A program made the translations under genes and the position numbers. A DNA stretch of 64,000 nt. Source: Candidatus Parabeggiatoa sp. nov. 2 (GTDB taxonomy: Bacteria > Pseudomonadota > Gammaproteobacteria > Beggiatoales > Beggiatoaceae). The stretch covers positions 1 to 64,000 of the forward strand of contig NBMI01000069.1 in the NCBI GenBank assembly GCA_002085445.1. Direction: 5' to 3'. Of the stretch, positions 9,707 through 17,999 are shown piece after piece (positions within the stretch are counted from its first letter, which is position 1; every line of letters begins with the position of its first letter). A model generated the notes under the pieces. That model saw only the letters and a list, made by a program, of their open reading frames with translations, was not told the origin of the DNA and searched no databases.

Positions 9707-10150
9707 AATTCTCAATCAATTCGTTTATTTCTGAGAGCAAAGTACTATTATTGATGAGTACAACGCCATCGAGTACAACGGATTAGCGGACATCACTTTT
9801 TGGGGCCATTCCCGCGGAGAGTTAGTTTATTAAATTCTTAATCAATTCGTTTCTTTCTGAGAGCAAAGTGCTGTTATTGATGAGTACAATTCTATAGATG
9901 TTCAGAAAAATAATTTCAAAAATCGTGAATAAATAGACGCCCAAGATAAATCTTGGACTCCGGACAAAATAGACGTCCAAGATTTATCGATGACTCCGGA
10001 TGAATTGGACTCCGGATGACGAATTAGACGCCCAAGATAAATCTTGGACTCCGGACGATTTAGGATTAGCGGATATCACTCCTTGATTTGGGGGCCATGT
10101 TCTGTTATTGATGAGTACAACTCTATCAAGTACAACGGATTAGCGGAGCC

Positions 10151-10323
10151 TACCACCTATCAGTTTGTAAAAGTCATTATTTTTCAACACATTTTCAACA
10201 CAGAGTTCACAGAGAACCACAGAGTCACACAGAGCCATCTCTTTCTTAACGGAAATCTACATCTGAAACGCCGTGATTTCTCCGTGTTCTCTGTGTTGAG
10301 GATTTGAAAACTGATAGGTGGTA
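10151..10323. mobile_element. Fold-back element with 16-bp perfect inverted ends
   Basis: The left end taccacctatcagttt (10151-10166) is the exact reverse complement of the right end aaactgataggtggta (10308-10323). The 10-bp word gattagcgga lies just outside both ends (10138-10147 and 10325-10334), and the element sits inside the dispersed repeat that normally contains this word once. The interior contains cacagagttcacagagaacc and a matching inverse segment near 10281-10300. It has no coding capacity. Confidence 0.65.
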
Positions 10324-10497
10324 AGATTAGCGGACAAACGAATTATTTTGGGCCATTCCGGCTTATTGAGTCAAATGTCGGGTGGGTAGAACGAAGCGAA
10401 ACCCACCGAATCGACTAGAAAATCGCCAAAAAAAAATCGAGCAGGGGACACCCCTGCACCCCGTCAAAGTCTTCAAATGACCAAAGAACCAAATAAT

Positions 10498-10821
10498 CTA
10501 TTGTCTGCGACGCACGGGCCACACATCGTTGGTGCCGGGCTTGTCGTAGGTGTTGACGTCGCCGTAGCTGAGGTTCACGAGCCATGCGCCGCTGGCGACG
10601 TCCGCGTACGGGGTAGACAACCAATAGTAGCTGGGCCGCACGCCCGAGAACGCATCGCCTTCCCGCCATTTACCGGTACCGGCCGCGTTGGAGAGCGCAG
10701 GGCCGCTATATTTCTTATCTATCATTGCTTCCCATTCTTCCTTGGTAGGCAAACGCCACATACCTGCCTTTGAACCATCACGAAGGCCACATTGTCCATG
10801 CGCTAGTTTAGCCATTGCCAT
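10498..10821 (-). pseudogene. DUF1566 (Lcl) domain cut off from caspase lipoprotein A
   Basis: This is the C-terminal domain of the gene at 10808-12514, now in another frame. Its 107 aa align with the end of paralogue B: AKLAHGQCGLRDGS, GMWRLPTKEEWEAMID, AGTGKWREGDAFSG, YYWLSTP, DVWPVRRRQ. Relative to B, about 95 bp is missing between NNGNG and AKLAHGQ, which throws the domain out of frame. The short ATG start overlaps the stop of the upstream part, so separate translation by coupling is conceivable. The last 45 codons differ from B almost only at first and second codon positions. Confidence 0.75.
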
Positions 10822-12514
10822 TGTTCATGTAGGGTGCCAAACTAACAGTCCACACTTTGCCACGCTCTGCCAACGCACCGTCGCTCACAATACGATTTGC
10901 AACCATTTTCACTTTGACAAACAACGGTTTTTTTCTGCCAGTCTGCCAGAGTGCTTGCGCGTCACCGGGAGCGATTTTCATTACGCCGAGTTTATTTCTA
11001 CCTAATGGGCTAAGAAATTGCCTTACCCACGCGGCTTGCCATTTTAAGTCAACTAAGAATTTTTCAGCGTCTGCTTCATACTTTTTCAGATAAGCAACCC
11101 CGGCTTGATAACGTAAATCACGCTGTTGCACCGCTTGGTTAAACTGTTCTAACAATTGTTGACGGCGGGCTTGAAATTGGGGCGTGGTTTCAAATCGACC
11201 CTGTTTGGGATTTAACAAAGCGGCAAAATCCACCCTTGAAGACAGCAACGAAATTCGTTCTTCAAACTCAGCCAACTTGGGTGAGTTGGGATTGACTTGA
11301 CGTAAACGGGCTAAATATTGTTTGGCTTGGTTTAGTTGTCCTCGATCCAAAGCTTTGTTTGCCCAACCGGCATAACGTGTGGCAATTTTATCCAAACCGG
11401 CTAACGCCTCGGCATTGCTTGGCTCTTTTTCCAATACCGCTTTATAACATTCAAAAGCCGTTCCACCCTCGCCCGTTGTTAAACGATTGGCTTTGAAATG
11501 CGCTTCGCACTCTTGCAATAACACAACAACCGCTAACGAAGGTTCAGGCTGGGGTTCTAAAACCGGGCTTGATGGTTGGCGGATCGGTGGTTGCTGTTTC
11601 TCCAATTCAGCGCGTTGTCGTTCCAGCTCAGCGCGTTGTCGTTCCAACTCGGCGCGTTGCCGTTCAACTTCATCATTCCCTGAACCACATCGTCCAAAAC
11701 AAAACCGTTCCAACAAAGACACTGATTCCCATGGCACCTGTTGCACTTCGGCTTCCTTGGTATCATGCATGACTTGCTTACGCACCTCAATAAACAAATC
11801 CGGCGCACTCCAATGCGCCTTGGTTTGCAACGCGGCCAATAAGTGTTTAGTATAAATACTATTGCGTTCTCCGGGGCCTCCCCATGACGGTTTATCAGGT
11901 GCCGTCGCAAACGCAATCAAGGTGCCCGACGGGCTGTCCATTTTGGCTAAGCCCTTTTTTATGCCCTTCAGTGCGGTGGTTTTATAAGGATTATCTCGAC
12001 ACGCATCAAGGATCACTATATTGGCGCTATTATTAGCCTGTCCCATTTGCGCGAGAACCCGGCCAGCATCAAAGGCCTCAAATTCAATATCAGCCTCCGA
12101 GTTGATTTTGGCATCAACGGGCAGCAGATAATTACTGTTTCGGCTTTGCAGCCCGTGCCCTGAGAAATAAAACAAGCCCTCACCCCCACGAAGCTGTAGC
12201 TGCTTTCCAAAGTTTTTCACGGCTGTTACCATGGTTTTCTTGTCAAGATTGCGCCCTAACATCACTTTAAAGCCCAAGCGGCTGAGGTGGGCTGTCATGT
12301 CTTGGGCATCAAAGACGGGATTATCTAGCGAAGGCATAGATTGGTAATCGCTATTACCAATCACTAATGCAAGCCGCTTGGAATTGTCAGGAGCGGTTGT
12401 TGTTGCAATCGGGGCTGAAGTGGCCCCATTGTTGACGCTCTTTTGTTGCGCGTCATCGGGGTTTGAACAGGCCGTTAGTAATATAATAAGGCCCAAACTG
12501 ATACGATGGAACAT
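10808..12514 (-). CDS. Caspase-family (C14) lipoprotein A, split at C-terminus
   Basis: Predicted envelope lipoprotein of 568 aa with a signal peptide and lipobox LLTAC (Cys16). Residues 46-280 form a caspase p20-like domain with the catalytic dyad His120 (FYFSGHG) and Cys172 (ILDACRDNP). A charged heptad-like segment follows, with the element ERQRAEL repeated three times (21-bp DNA repeats near 11.6 kb), then a TPR-like helical region (CYKAVLEKEPSNAEALAGLDKI) and a conserved domain ending at NNGNG. In paralogue B the chain continues into DUF1566; here a deletion puts that part out of frame. Bacterial caspase homologues usually cleave after arginine or lysine; the substrate is unknown. It lies downstream of B on the same strand, separated by repeats. 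Confidence 0.85.
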   Translation of the reverse strand: MFHRISLGLIILLTACSNPDDAQQKSVNNGATSAPIATTTAPDNSKRLALVIGNSDYQSMPSLDNPVFDAQDMTAHLSRLGFKVMLGRNLDKKTMVTAVKNFGKQLQLRGGEGLFYFSGHGLQSRNSNYLLPVDAKINSEADIEFEAFDAGRVLAQMGQANNSANIVILDACRDNPYKTTALKGIKKGLAKMDSPSGTLIAFATAPDKPSWGGPGERNSIYTKHLLAALQTKAHWSAPDLFIEVRKQVMHDTKEAEVQQVPWESVSLLERFCFGRCGSGNDEVERQRAELERQRAELERQRAELEKQQPPIRQPSSPVLEPQPEPSLAVVVLLQECEAHFKANRLTTGEGGTAFECYKAVLEKEPSNAEALAGLDKIATRYAGWANKALDRGQLNQAKQYLARLRQVNPNSPKLAEFEERISLLSSRVDFAALLNPKQGRFETTPQFQARRQQLLEQFNQAVQQRDLRYQAGVAYLKKYEADAEKFLVDLKWQAAWVRQFLSPLGRNKLGVMKIAPGDAQALWQTGRKKPLFVKVKMVANRIVSDGALAERGKVWTVSLAPYMNNGNG

Positions 12515-12539
12515 AATGGACTCCTTCTCTAACTACATG

Positions 12540-12955
12540 GATTGTATATAATAAGGGATTTTATTAGATGTCCAAGATAAATCTTGGACTCCGGACAAAT
12601 AGACGTCCAAGATAAATCTTGGACTCCGGACGTAATTAGACGTCCAAGATAAATCTTGGACTCCGGATAAATAGACGTCCAAGATAAATCTTGGACTCCG
12701 GAGGAATTAGACGTCCAAGATAAATCTTGGACTCCGGACTCTGGACGATTTAGACGTCCAAGATAAATCTTGGACTCCGGACGATTCAGATGCGTAATTA
12801 GTTGTACTCTAAGAGAAATTCGTTCATCCGCGTAATTCGTTGTACTTTCAGTCTGATTAATCCGTTTATCCACGTCATCCGTTGTACTTTCAGTCTGATT
12901 AATTCGTTTATCCGCGTAATTCGTTGTACTTAATCCGTGATAAAACAACCAAATA
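12540..12955. repeat. Palindromic and oligonucleotide repeat array between caspase paralogues
   Basis: Six direct units of 30-40 bp (12567-12790), each with the palindrome ccaagataaatcttgg followed by actccgga, are followed by four units related to cgtttatccgcgtaattcg and gttgtactttcagtctgatt (12.79-12.95 kb). The linkers between palindromes are only about 8-20 bp and not unique, which excludes a CRISPR array. A 139-aa frame on the minus strand is a by-product of the repeats. Confidence 0.85.
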
Positions 12956-12957
12956 AT

Positions 12958-14988
12958 CTATTGTCCGCCTCGCACCGGCCACACATAATAGGTGTAGGCC
13001 TTGCCACTGGTGCTGGCACCGCCAAGGTTAAGGTACACGCGCCATGCGTAGTTGGCATTATCCGCGTCCGGGGTAGACGACCAATAATAAAACGACTGCA
13101 CGCCCGAAAACGCATCGTTTTCCCGCCATTTACCCGTACCGGCCGCGTTGGAGATCACTGGGGATTTATATCTCTTATCTATAATTGCCTCCAATTCTTC
13201 CTTGGTAGGCAAACGCCACATACCCTCAGTTGAACCGTCATGGAGGCCACATTGCCCCTGCGCGAGCTTAGCCGTTTTTTGCCTGGCCTTTCCCCAACGT
13301 TGCCGGCTGCCAAAACAATTGGCATTTTTCAACCAAATCAGTCCCGTCTGCTGATCAGTAACGGTACCATTACCATTATCTAGGTAGCGGTACAAACTAA
13401 AGTGCCACACTTTGCCATCTTCTACCAACGCACCATCGCTCTTAATACCCGTTTCAGCCATTTCGGCCCTAACAAACAACGGTTTTTCTCGGCCAGACTG
13501 CCAAAGTGCTTGCGCGTCACCGGGAGCGATTTTCATGACACCGTGTTTATTTTTACCGACTGAGCCAAGAAATTGTTTAACCCACGCGGCTTGCCATTTG
13601 AAGCCAACTGAGAGTTTTCTAGCGTCAGCGTCATAGTCTTTCAGATAAGCAACCCCGGCTTGATAACGTAAATCACGCAGTTGTGCCGCTTGGTTGAATT
13701 CTTCTAACAAGTGTTGACGGCGGGCTTGAAATTGGGACGTGGTTTCAAAACTATCCCGTTTGGGATTTAACAAAGCGGCAAAATCAACCTTTGCAGACAG
13801 CAACGAAATTCGTTTTTCAAACTCAGCCAACCTGGGTGAGTTGGGATTGACTTGACGTAAACCGGCTAAATATTGTTTGGCTTTATTGAGTTGTCTTCGG
13901 TTCAACGCGTCGTTTACCCAATCGGCATAACGTGCGGCAATTTTATCCAAACCAGCTAACGCCTCGGCATTGGTTGGTTCTTTTTCCAATACCGCTTTAT
14001 AACACGCAAAAGCCGTTCCACCCTCGCCCGTTATCAAACGATTGGCTTGAAAATGCGCGTAGCACTCTCGCAATGACACCAACGAGGGATCAGCTTGGGG
14101 TAATTCGGCGCGTTGCCGTTCGTCATTCCCTAAACCACATCGCCCAAAACAAAACCGTTCCAACAAAGACACTGATTCCCACGGCACCTGTTGCACTTCG
14201 GCCTCCTTGGTATCACGCATGACTTGCTGACGCACCTCAATAAACAATTCAGGCGCACTCCAATGGGCTTTGGTTTGCAACGCGGCCACTAAGTGTTTAG
14301 TATAAATACTATTGCGTTCTCCGGGTAGGCCGCCCCATGACGGTTTATCAGGTGCCGTCGCAAACGCAATCAAAGTGCCCGACGGGCTGTCCATTTTGGC
14401 TAAGCCCTTTTTTAGGCCCTTCAGTGCGGTGGTTTTATAAGGATTATCTCGACACGCATCAAGAATGACTAGATTGACGTTATTATTAGCCTGCCCCATT
14501 TGCGCGAGAACCCGGCCCACATCAAACGCCTCAAATTCAATCTCAGCCTCCGAGTTGATTTTAGCATCAACGGGCACCAGATAATTACGGTTTCGGCTTT
14601 GCAGCCCGTGCCCTGAGAAATAAAACAAGCCCTCACCCCCACGACGCTGTAGCTGCTCCCCAAAGTCTTTCACGGCAGTTACCATGGTTTTCTTATCAAC
14701 ATTGCGCCCTAACATCACTTCAAAGCCCAACTGGCTGAGGACGGCCGTCATGTCTTGGGCATCAAAGACGGGATTATCTAGCGAAGGCATAGATTGGTAA
14801 TCGCTATTACCAATCACTAAAGCAAGCCGCTTGGAATTGTCAAGAGCGGTTGTGTCAGGAGCGGTTGTCGTTACAATCTGGGTTGAAGTGGCCCCATTGT
14901 TGACACTATTTTGTTGCGCGTCATCGGGGTTTGAACAGGCCGTTAGTAATATAATAAGGCCCAAAAACAGACAGATACGATAGAACAT
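12958..14988 (-). CDS. Caspase-family (C14) lipoprotein B with DUF1566 domain
   Basis: Intact 676-aa paralogue of the neighbouring gene. It has a signal peptide with lipobox LLTAC (Cys18), a caspase domain with His127 (FYFSGHG) and Cys179 (ILDACRDNP), a TPR-like region near 320-400 (CYKAVLEKEPTNAEALAGLDKI), and a linker domain. The C-terminal DUF1566/Lcl domain begins NNGNGTVTDQQTGLIWLKNA and runs through GMWRLPTKEELEAIID and YYWSSTPDA to YVWPVRGGQ. The coiled heptad insert of paralogue A is absent. DUF1566 has a C-type-lectin-like relationship and is a known target type for diversity-generating retroelements. The two genes share most of their sequence and are probably a recent tandem duplication. 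Role inferred: an envelope sensor whose lectin-like end controls a protease. Confidence 0.88.
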   Translation of the reverse strand: MFYRICLFLGLIILLTACSNPDDAQQNSVNNGATSTQIVTTTAPDTTALDNSKRLALVIGNSDYQSMPSLDNPVFDAQDMTAVLSQLGFEVMLGRNVDKKTMVTAVKDFGEQLQRRGGEGLFYFSGHGLQSRNRNYLVPVDAKINSEAEIEFEAFDVGRVLAQMGQANNNVNLVILDACRDNPYKTTALKGLKKGLAKMDSPSGTLIAFATAPDKPSWGGLPGERNSIYTKHLVAALQTKAHWSAPELFIEVRQQVMRDTKEAEVQQVPWESVSLLERFCFGRCGLGNDERQRAELPQADPSLVSLRECYAHFQANRLITGEGGTAFACYKAVLEKEPTNAEALAGLDKIAARYADWVNDALNRRQLNKAKQYLAGLRQVNPNSPRLAEFEKRISLLSAKVDFAALLNPKRDSFETTSQFQARRQHLLEEFNQAAQLRDLRYQAGVAYLKDYDADARKLSVGFKWQAAWVKQFLGSVGKNKHGVMKIAPGDAQALWQSGREKPLFVRAEMAETGIKSDGALVEDGKVWHFSLYRYLDNGNGTVTDQQTGLIWLKNANCFGSRQRWGKARQKTAKLAQGQCGLHDGSTEGMWRLPTKEELEAIIDKRYKSPVISNAAGTGKWRENDAFSGVQSFYYWSSTPDADNANYAWRVYLNLGGASTSGKAYTYYVWPVRGGQ

Positions 14989-15513
14989 AATGGACTCCTC
15001 CTCAAAATAACTACAAGGATTGTATATAATAAGGGATTTTATTCTAAGCCTAAAATCACGTCAGTCAACTTTTTTAAAATACAGCAATGACAACGGAATA
15101 GCTAATTATTCGTAAAATCACGTCAGTCAACTTTTTTAAAATACAGCAATGACAACGGAATAGCTAATTATTCGTTTATCCGCGTACTACAAGGATTGTA
15201 TATAATAAGGTAAAATACAGCAATGACAACGGAATAGCTAATTATTCGTTTATCCGCGTAATTCGTTGTACTTTCAGTCTGATTGATTCGTAATTAGTTG
15301 TACTTAATTCGTTCATCCGCGTAATTAGTTGTACTTTCAGTCTTATTAATCCGTTTATCCACGTCATCCGTTGTACTTTCAGCCTGATTAATTCGTTTAT
15401 CCGCGTAATTAGTTGTACTGTACTTTCAGTCTTATTAATCCGTTTATCCACGTCATCCGTTGTACTTTCAGCCTGATTAATTCGTTTATCCGCGTAATTA
15501 GTTGTACTCAAGA
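14989..15513. repeat. Repeat block upstream of caspase B
   Basis: A unit of about 62 bp beginning aaaatcacgtcagtcaactt is present twice in tandem (15052-15175), with a third partial copy at about 15210. It is followed by about eight copies of the unit built on cgtttatccgcgtaatt and gttgtactttcag (15240-15507). A 97-aa minus-strand frame here is repeat-derived. No gene is seen. Confidence 0.85.
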
Positions 15514-16818
15514 CTATCGCTTTGAGCGAGAGCATGTGGCAAAAAACCCCCGTTTCGCCAATAGTGCCGCACCATAGGCCGCTTCAGTATATTGCGGTGT
15601 TTGCATATGAACACTAAGGAGATTTTGCCGTATTTGAGTCCAAGCACTATTCTTGGCACCACCGCCCACGGTATAAACGGTTGTTGGATACGGGGCCCCT
15701 AAGCTATATAAACGTTGATAGCCTTCGGCCTCAATTCGGGCAATGCTTTCCAACAAGCCTTGGAAAAAAATCACATCCTCGGCCGGACGAGGTTCCAAAC
15801 GGGGCCGTCGTTTAGGATCGGCCACAGGAAAGCGTTCTCCTACCGAGAGCAGTGGATAATAGTCTAACTGAGTCGATTGATCGGGTTGCAACTGAGAAGT
15901 CATACTCGCCAATGCACTTGGCGTAAAATATTTCAACAACACGGCCCCGCCGGTGTTGGAGGCCCCGCCAGCAAGCCATTTATCCCATAAGCGGTGACTA
16001 TAAACACCATATTCTGGCGAGAAGACGGGCTTATCGGACACCATTTTAAGGGCCAAAGTACTACCAAGCGAAGTGACGGCCTGGCCCACTTGTTCGGCCC
16101 CGGTGGCGAGGAAGGCCGCAATGCTATCAGTGGTGCCACTCACCACAACGGTTTTCGGGTTGAGGCCTATTGGCTTTGCCACGTTTTCCTTAACGGTGGC
16201 AATAGGTGTGCCTGGTGGTTGTACTTGGGGCAGAGAGGCCATATCAACGACTTTCGCTATCCAACTGGGCCAATGACACAATATTGTATCATAACCCAGC
16301 TTCAGGCAATTGTTTTCATCACTGATATCAAATCGGCCGGTGAGCTTTCCAGCTAACCAGTCGGCCTGATGTAGGACATGATGTACACCGTGTGGCTGAG
16401 TGTTCTTAAGTAACCAAAGCAATTTGGCTAGGCTAGAAGTAGCACCATGCGCCCCGCACTCGCGGGGGCCAATCTGCCGAATCTGTTCTGCTTCTTGAGT
16501 GGCACGCGCATCATTATACATTAAGGCCGGCCCCAGCGGTGTGCCGTGTTTATCGACCAATAACACGGTGGCCGAAGTACCATCAATGGCTAGGGCCGTG
16601 ATGGGATAAGGTAGTGTGTCGCAGAGTTGCGTTAAAACCGCTGTTAAGGCTTGCCACCAGATAAGTGGCTCTTGTTCCACTTCGACACCACGGCGACTGG
16701 GGGCCGGCAATTCGATAGCTTGTTCAGCGAGGAGATGGCCCCCAATATCAATCGCACAACCCCGGCAGCCAGAGGTGCCAATATCAATACCAACAAAAAT
16801 CGGTGGCGCTAATGTCAT
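15514..16818 (-). CDS. FGGY-family carbohydrate kinase
   Basis: ATP-dependent sugar kinase of the FGGY/actin-fold family, about 434 aa from the ATG at 16818; the frame extends 15 codons further upstream into repeat DNA. The N-terminal phosphate loop is IFVGIDIGTSGCRG, and ALAIDGTSATVLLVD and MYNDARA follow. The second domain has VVSGTTDSIAAFLATGA, TSLGSTLALK, GGASNTGGAVL and the adenosine-site motif VGGGAKNSAWTQIR. The size and the motif set resemble the short D-ribulokinase/xylulokinase-like subgroup of cyanobacteria and plants more than classical xylulokinase of about 480 aa. The substrate (D-ribulose or D-xylulose) is inferred. No sugar transport or pentose operon surrounds it. The C-terminal residues TCSRSKR may come from adjacent repeat DNA. 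Confidence 0.85.
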   Translation of the reverse strand: MTLAPPIFVGIDIGTSGCRGCAIDIGGHLLAEQAIELPAPSRRGVEVEQEPLIWWQALTAVLTQLCDTLPYPITALAIDGTSATVLLVDKHGTPLGPALMYNDARATQEAEQIRQIGPRECGAHGATSSLAKLLWLLKNTQPHGVHHVLHQADWLAGKLTGRFDISDENNCLKLGYDTILCHWPSWIAKVVDMASLPQVQPPGTPIATVKENVAKPIGLNPKTVVVSGTTDSIAAFLATGAEQVGQAVTSLGSTLALKMVSDKPVFSPEYGVYSHRLWDKWLAGGASNTGGAVLLKYFTPSALASMTSQLQPDQSTQLDYYPLLSVGERFPVADPKRRPRLEPRPAEDVIFFQGLLESIARIEAEGYQRLYSLGAPYPTTVYTVGGGAKNSAWTQIRQNLLSVHMQTPQYTEAAYGAALLAKRGFFATCSRSKR

Positions 16819-16857
16819 TTGTATATAAGAGTACGCACCAACCCCGAAGGGAGAATT

Positions 16858-17330
16858 AATCATTAATCATTAATCATTAATCATTAACTATTAATTGGGC
16901 CGAAACCCCAAAGGAAAAATTAACAATTAATCATTAATCATTAATCATTAACTATTAATTGGGCCGAAACCCCGTAGGGGGAATTAACAATTAATCATTA
17001 ATCATTAATCATTAATCATTAATCATTAATCATTAATCATTAATAGGGCCTCAACCCCGTAGGGGTTGAATGTGAATAGCCACAGGTGAAACCTGTGGAA
17101 AGGTATATGAAACGTACCAACCCCAAAGGGGTTGAATATTTGACAATCTCGCATTGTGCCGTTTAAGTTGCCCGTTCCAATTTAAAATCAAGTTAAGTGG
17201 GTAAACAAAAATCTAAGGCTCATAACGAGCGGTAATAGTCGCTAAAGCGACTACTACAAACTTAGTCGCTAAAGCGACTACTACAAACATGACTACTACA
17301 AACATGACTACTACAAACACGACTACTACA
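16858..17330. repeat. ATTAATC heptamer array and other repeats
   Basis: Runs of the heptamer attaatc lie at about 16858-16890, 16920-16955 and 16985-17045, separated by copies of gggccgaaaccccgtagggg. A caaccccgtaggggttgaatgtgaatag hairpin pair follows (17050-17140). From 17228 a 15-bp unit (gactactacaaacat) repeats, with the palindrome agtcgctaaagcgact. No gene is present. Confidence 0.88.
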
Positions 17331-17333
17331 AAC

Positions 17334-17564
17334 TTAGTCGCTAAAGCGACTACTACAAACATGACTACTACAAACAGTTATTGTACCTTTGAAGATACCA
17401 AATAGGGTTTGAGGTTTTTGGTGACGAGTTTTTTGGTGATAAGGCGCTAATTGGGTCATTGGTACACCATTTTTCGTAATTAAAACAATTTCTCCGGTTT
17501 TAGCCACTTCGTCTAATAGGTATAAGCAGTTCATTTGAAAATCAGGGGCGCTTATCATTCTCAT
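17334..17564 (-). pseudogene. Phd/YefM-family antitoxin, C-terminus lost
   Basis: The 76-aa frame begins MRMISAPDFQMNCLYLLDEV and continues with TGEIVLITKNGVPMTQLAP, the Phd/YefM fold for binding operator DNA. LFGIFKGTITV resembles the start of the C-terminal toxin-neutralising segment. After that the frame enters the tandem gactactacaaacat repeat and ends with an unrelated tail (CSSHVCSSRFSD). No toxin gene is adjacent on either side. This is the third antitoxin in the window whose 3' end is a repeat. Confidence 0.7.
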
Positions 17565-17999
17565 ATCAGTTTCTCCGTTATCTTATCCATTTTGAGTTTT
17601 TGTACCAGAGGCGTTTGCCTAACCAGAAATTATCGCTTTTCCAATCATCGTCCTAAAATGTTTTAATGTCAATGTTTTAACAAGCCTACAAGATTTATCT
17701 TGTACGGGCAACCGCTAATAAAATCCTCTTTAATTGGTAATTGGTAATTGGTAATTGGCAATTGGTAATGGCGTGATATTTTTCAGAATAAGTTGAATTC
17801 CTCACCTTGGCAATCATTTTGTCCAAACCTTTAGGTTTGGACTTGAATTTTAATTTTTCTCAATGCAGGCTTATTAAATTTATTTAAGTCAGGCAAATCC
17901 TATTGATGATATACTCAACGTGGGAACAAATTTAACTTTTCTAATAAGGCAGGTGGGCAAGAAAAAGACTTTGCCGGCCCCCTACAAAAATCGCTGGGT
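17565..17999. other. Intergenic region before mshL
   Basis: No gene is visible. It contains a taattgg heptamer run (about 17731-17770) and a perfect-stem hairpin gtccaaacctttaggtttggac (17819-17842). The secretin gene promoter should lie in the last 150 bp but no clear sigma-70 boxes could be assigned. Confidence 0.5.

Larger units (their letters stand above)
9228..10497. repeat. Intergenic repeat mosaic
   Basis: A gene-poor stretch of 1.3 kb. It holds caaccccttcagggttg hairpins (9.27-9.36 kb), three more copies of the roughly 170-bp unit with ggattagcgga and ggggccattc (9.40, 9.72 and 10.08 kb), a TAGC-family fold-back element inside the first of them, several ccaagataaatcttgg palindromes (9.93-10.06 kb), and a second fold-back element at 10151-10323. 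The apparent frame at 10044-10307 is built from these repeats and is not a gene. Confidence 0.8.

Noticed and set aside
10044..10307. 87-codon plus-strand frame
   Set aside because: It spans a dispersed repeat and the fold-back element with inverted ends, without a ribosome-binding site or homologous features.
12567..12790. Regular palindromic units resembling a CRISPR array
   Set aside because: The linkers are too short and not unique, units are dispersed elsewhere as single copies, and no cas gene is present.
12529..12948. 139-codon minus-strand frame between caspase genes
   Set aside because: The peptide consists of translated repeat units (SKIYLGRL and INQTEST repeated), so it is a by-product of repeats.
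10000..15000. A diversity-generating reverse transcriptase near the variable caspase ends
   Set aside because: No frame in the window has reverse-transcriptase motifs such as a YxDD box in context; it would have to be elsewhere.
15242..15535. 97-codon minus-strand frame
   Set aside because: It is made wholly of the cgtttatccgcgtaatt repeat.
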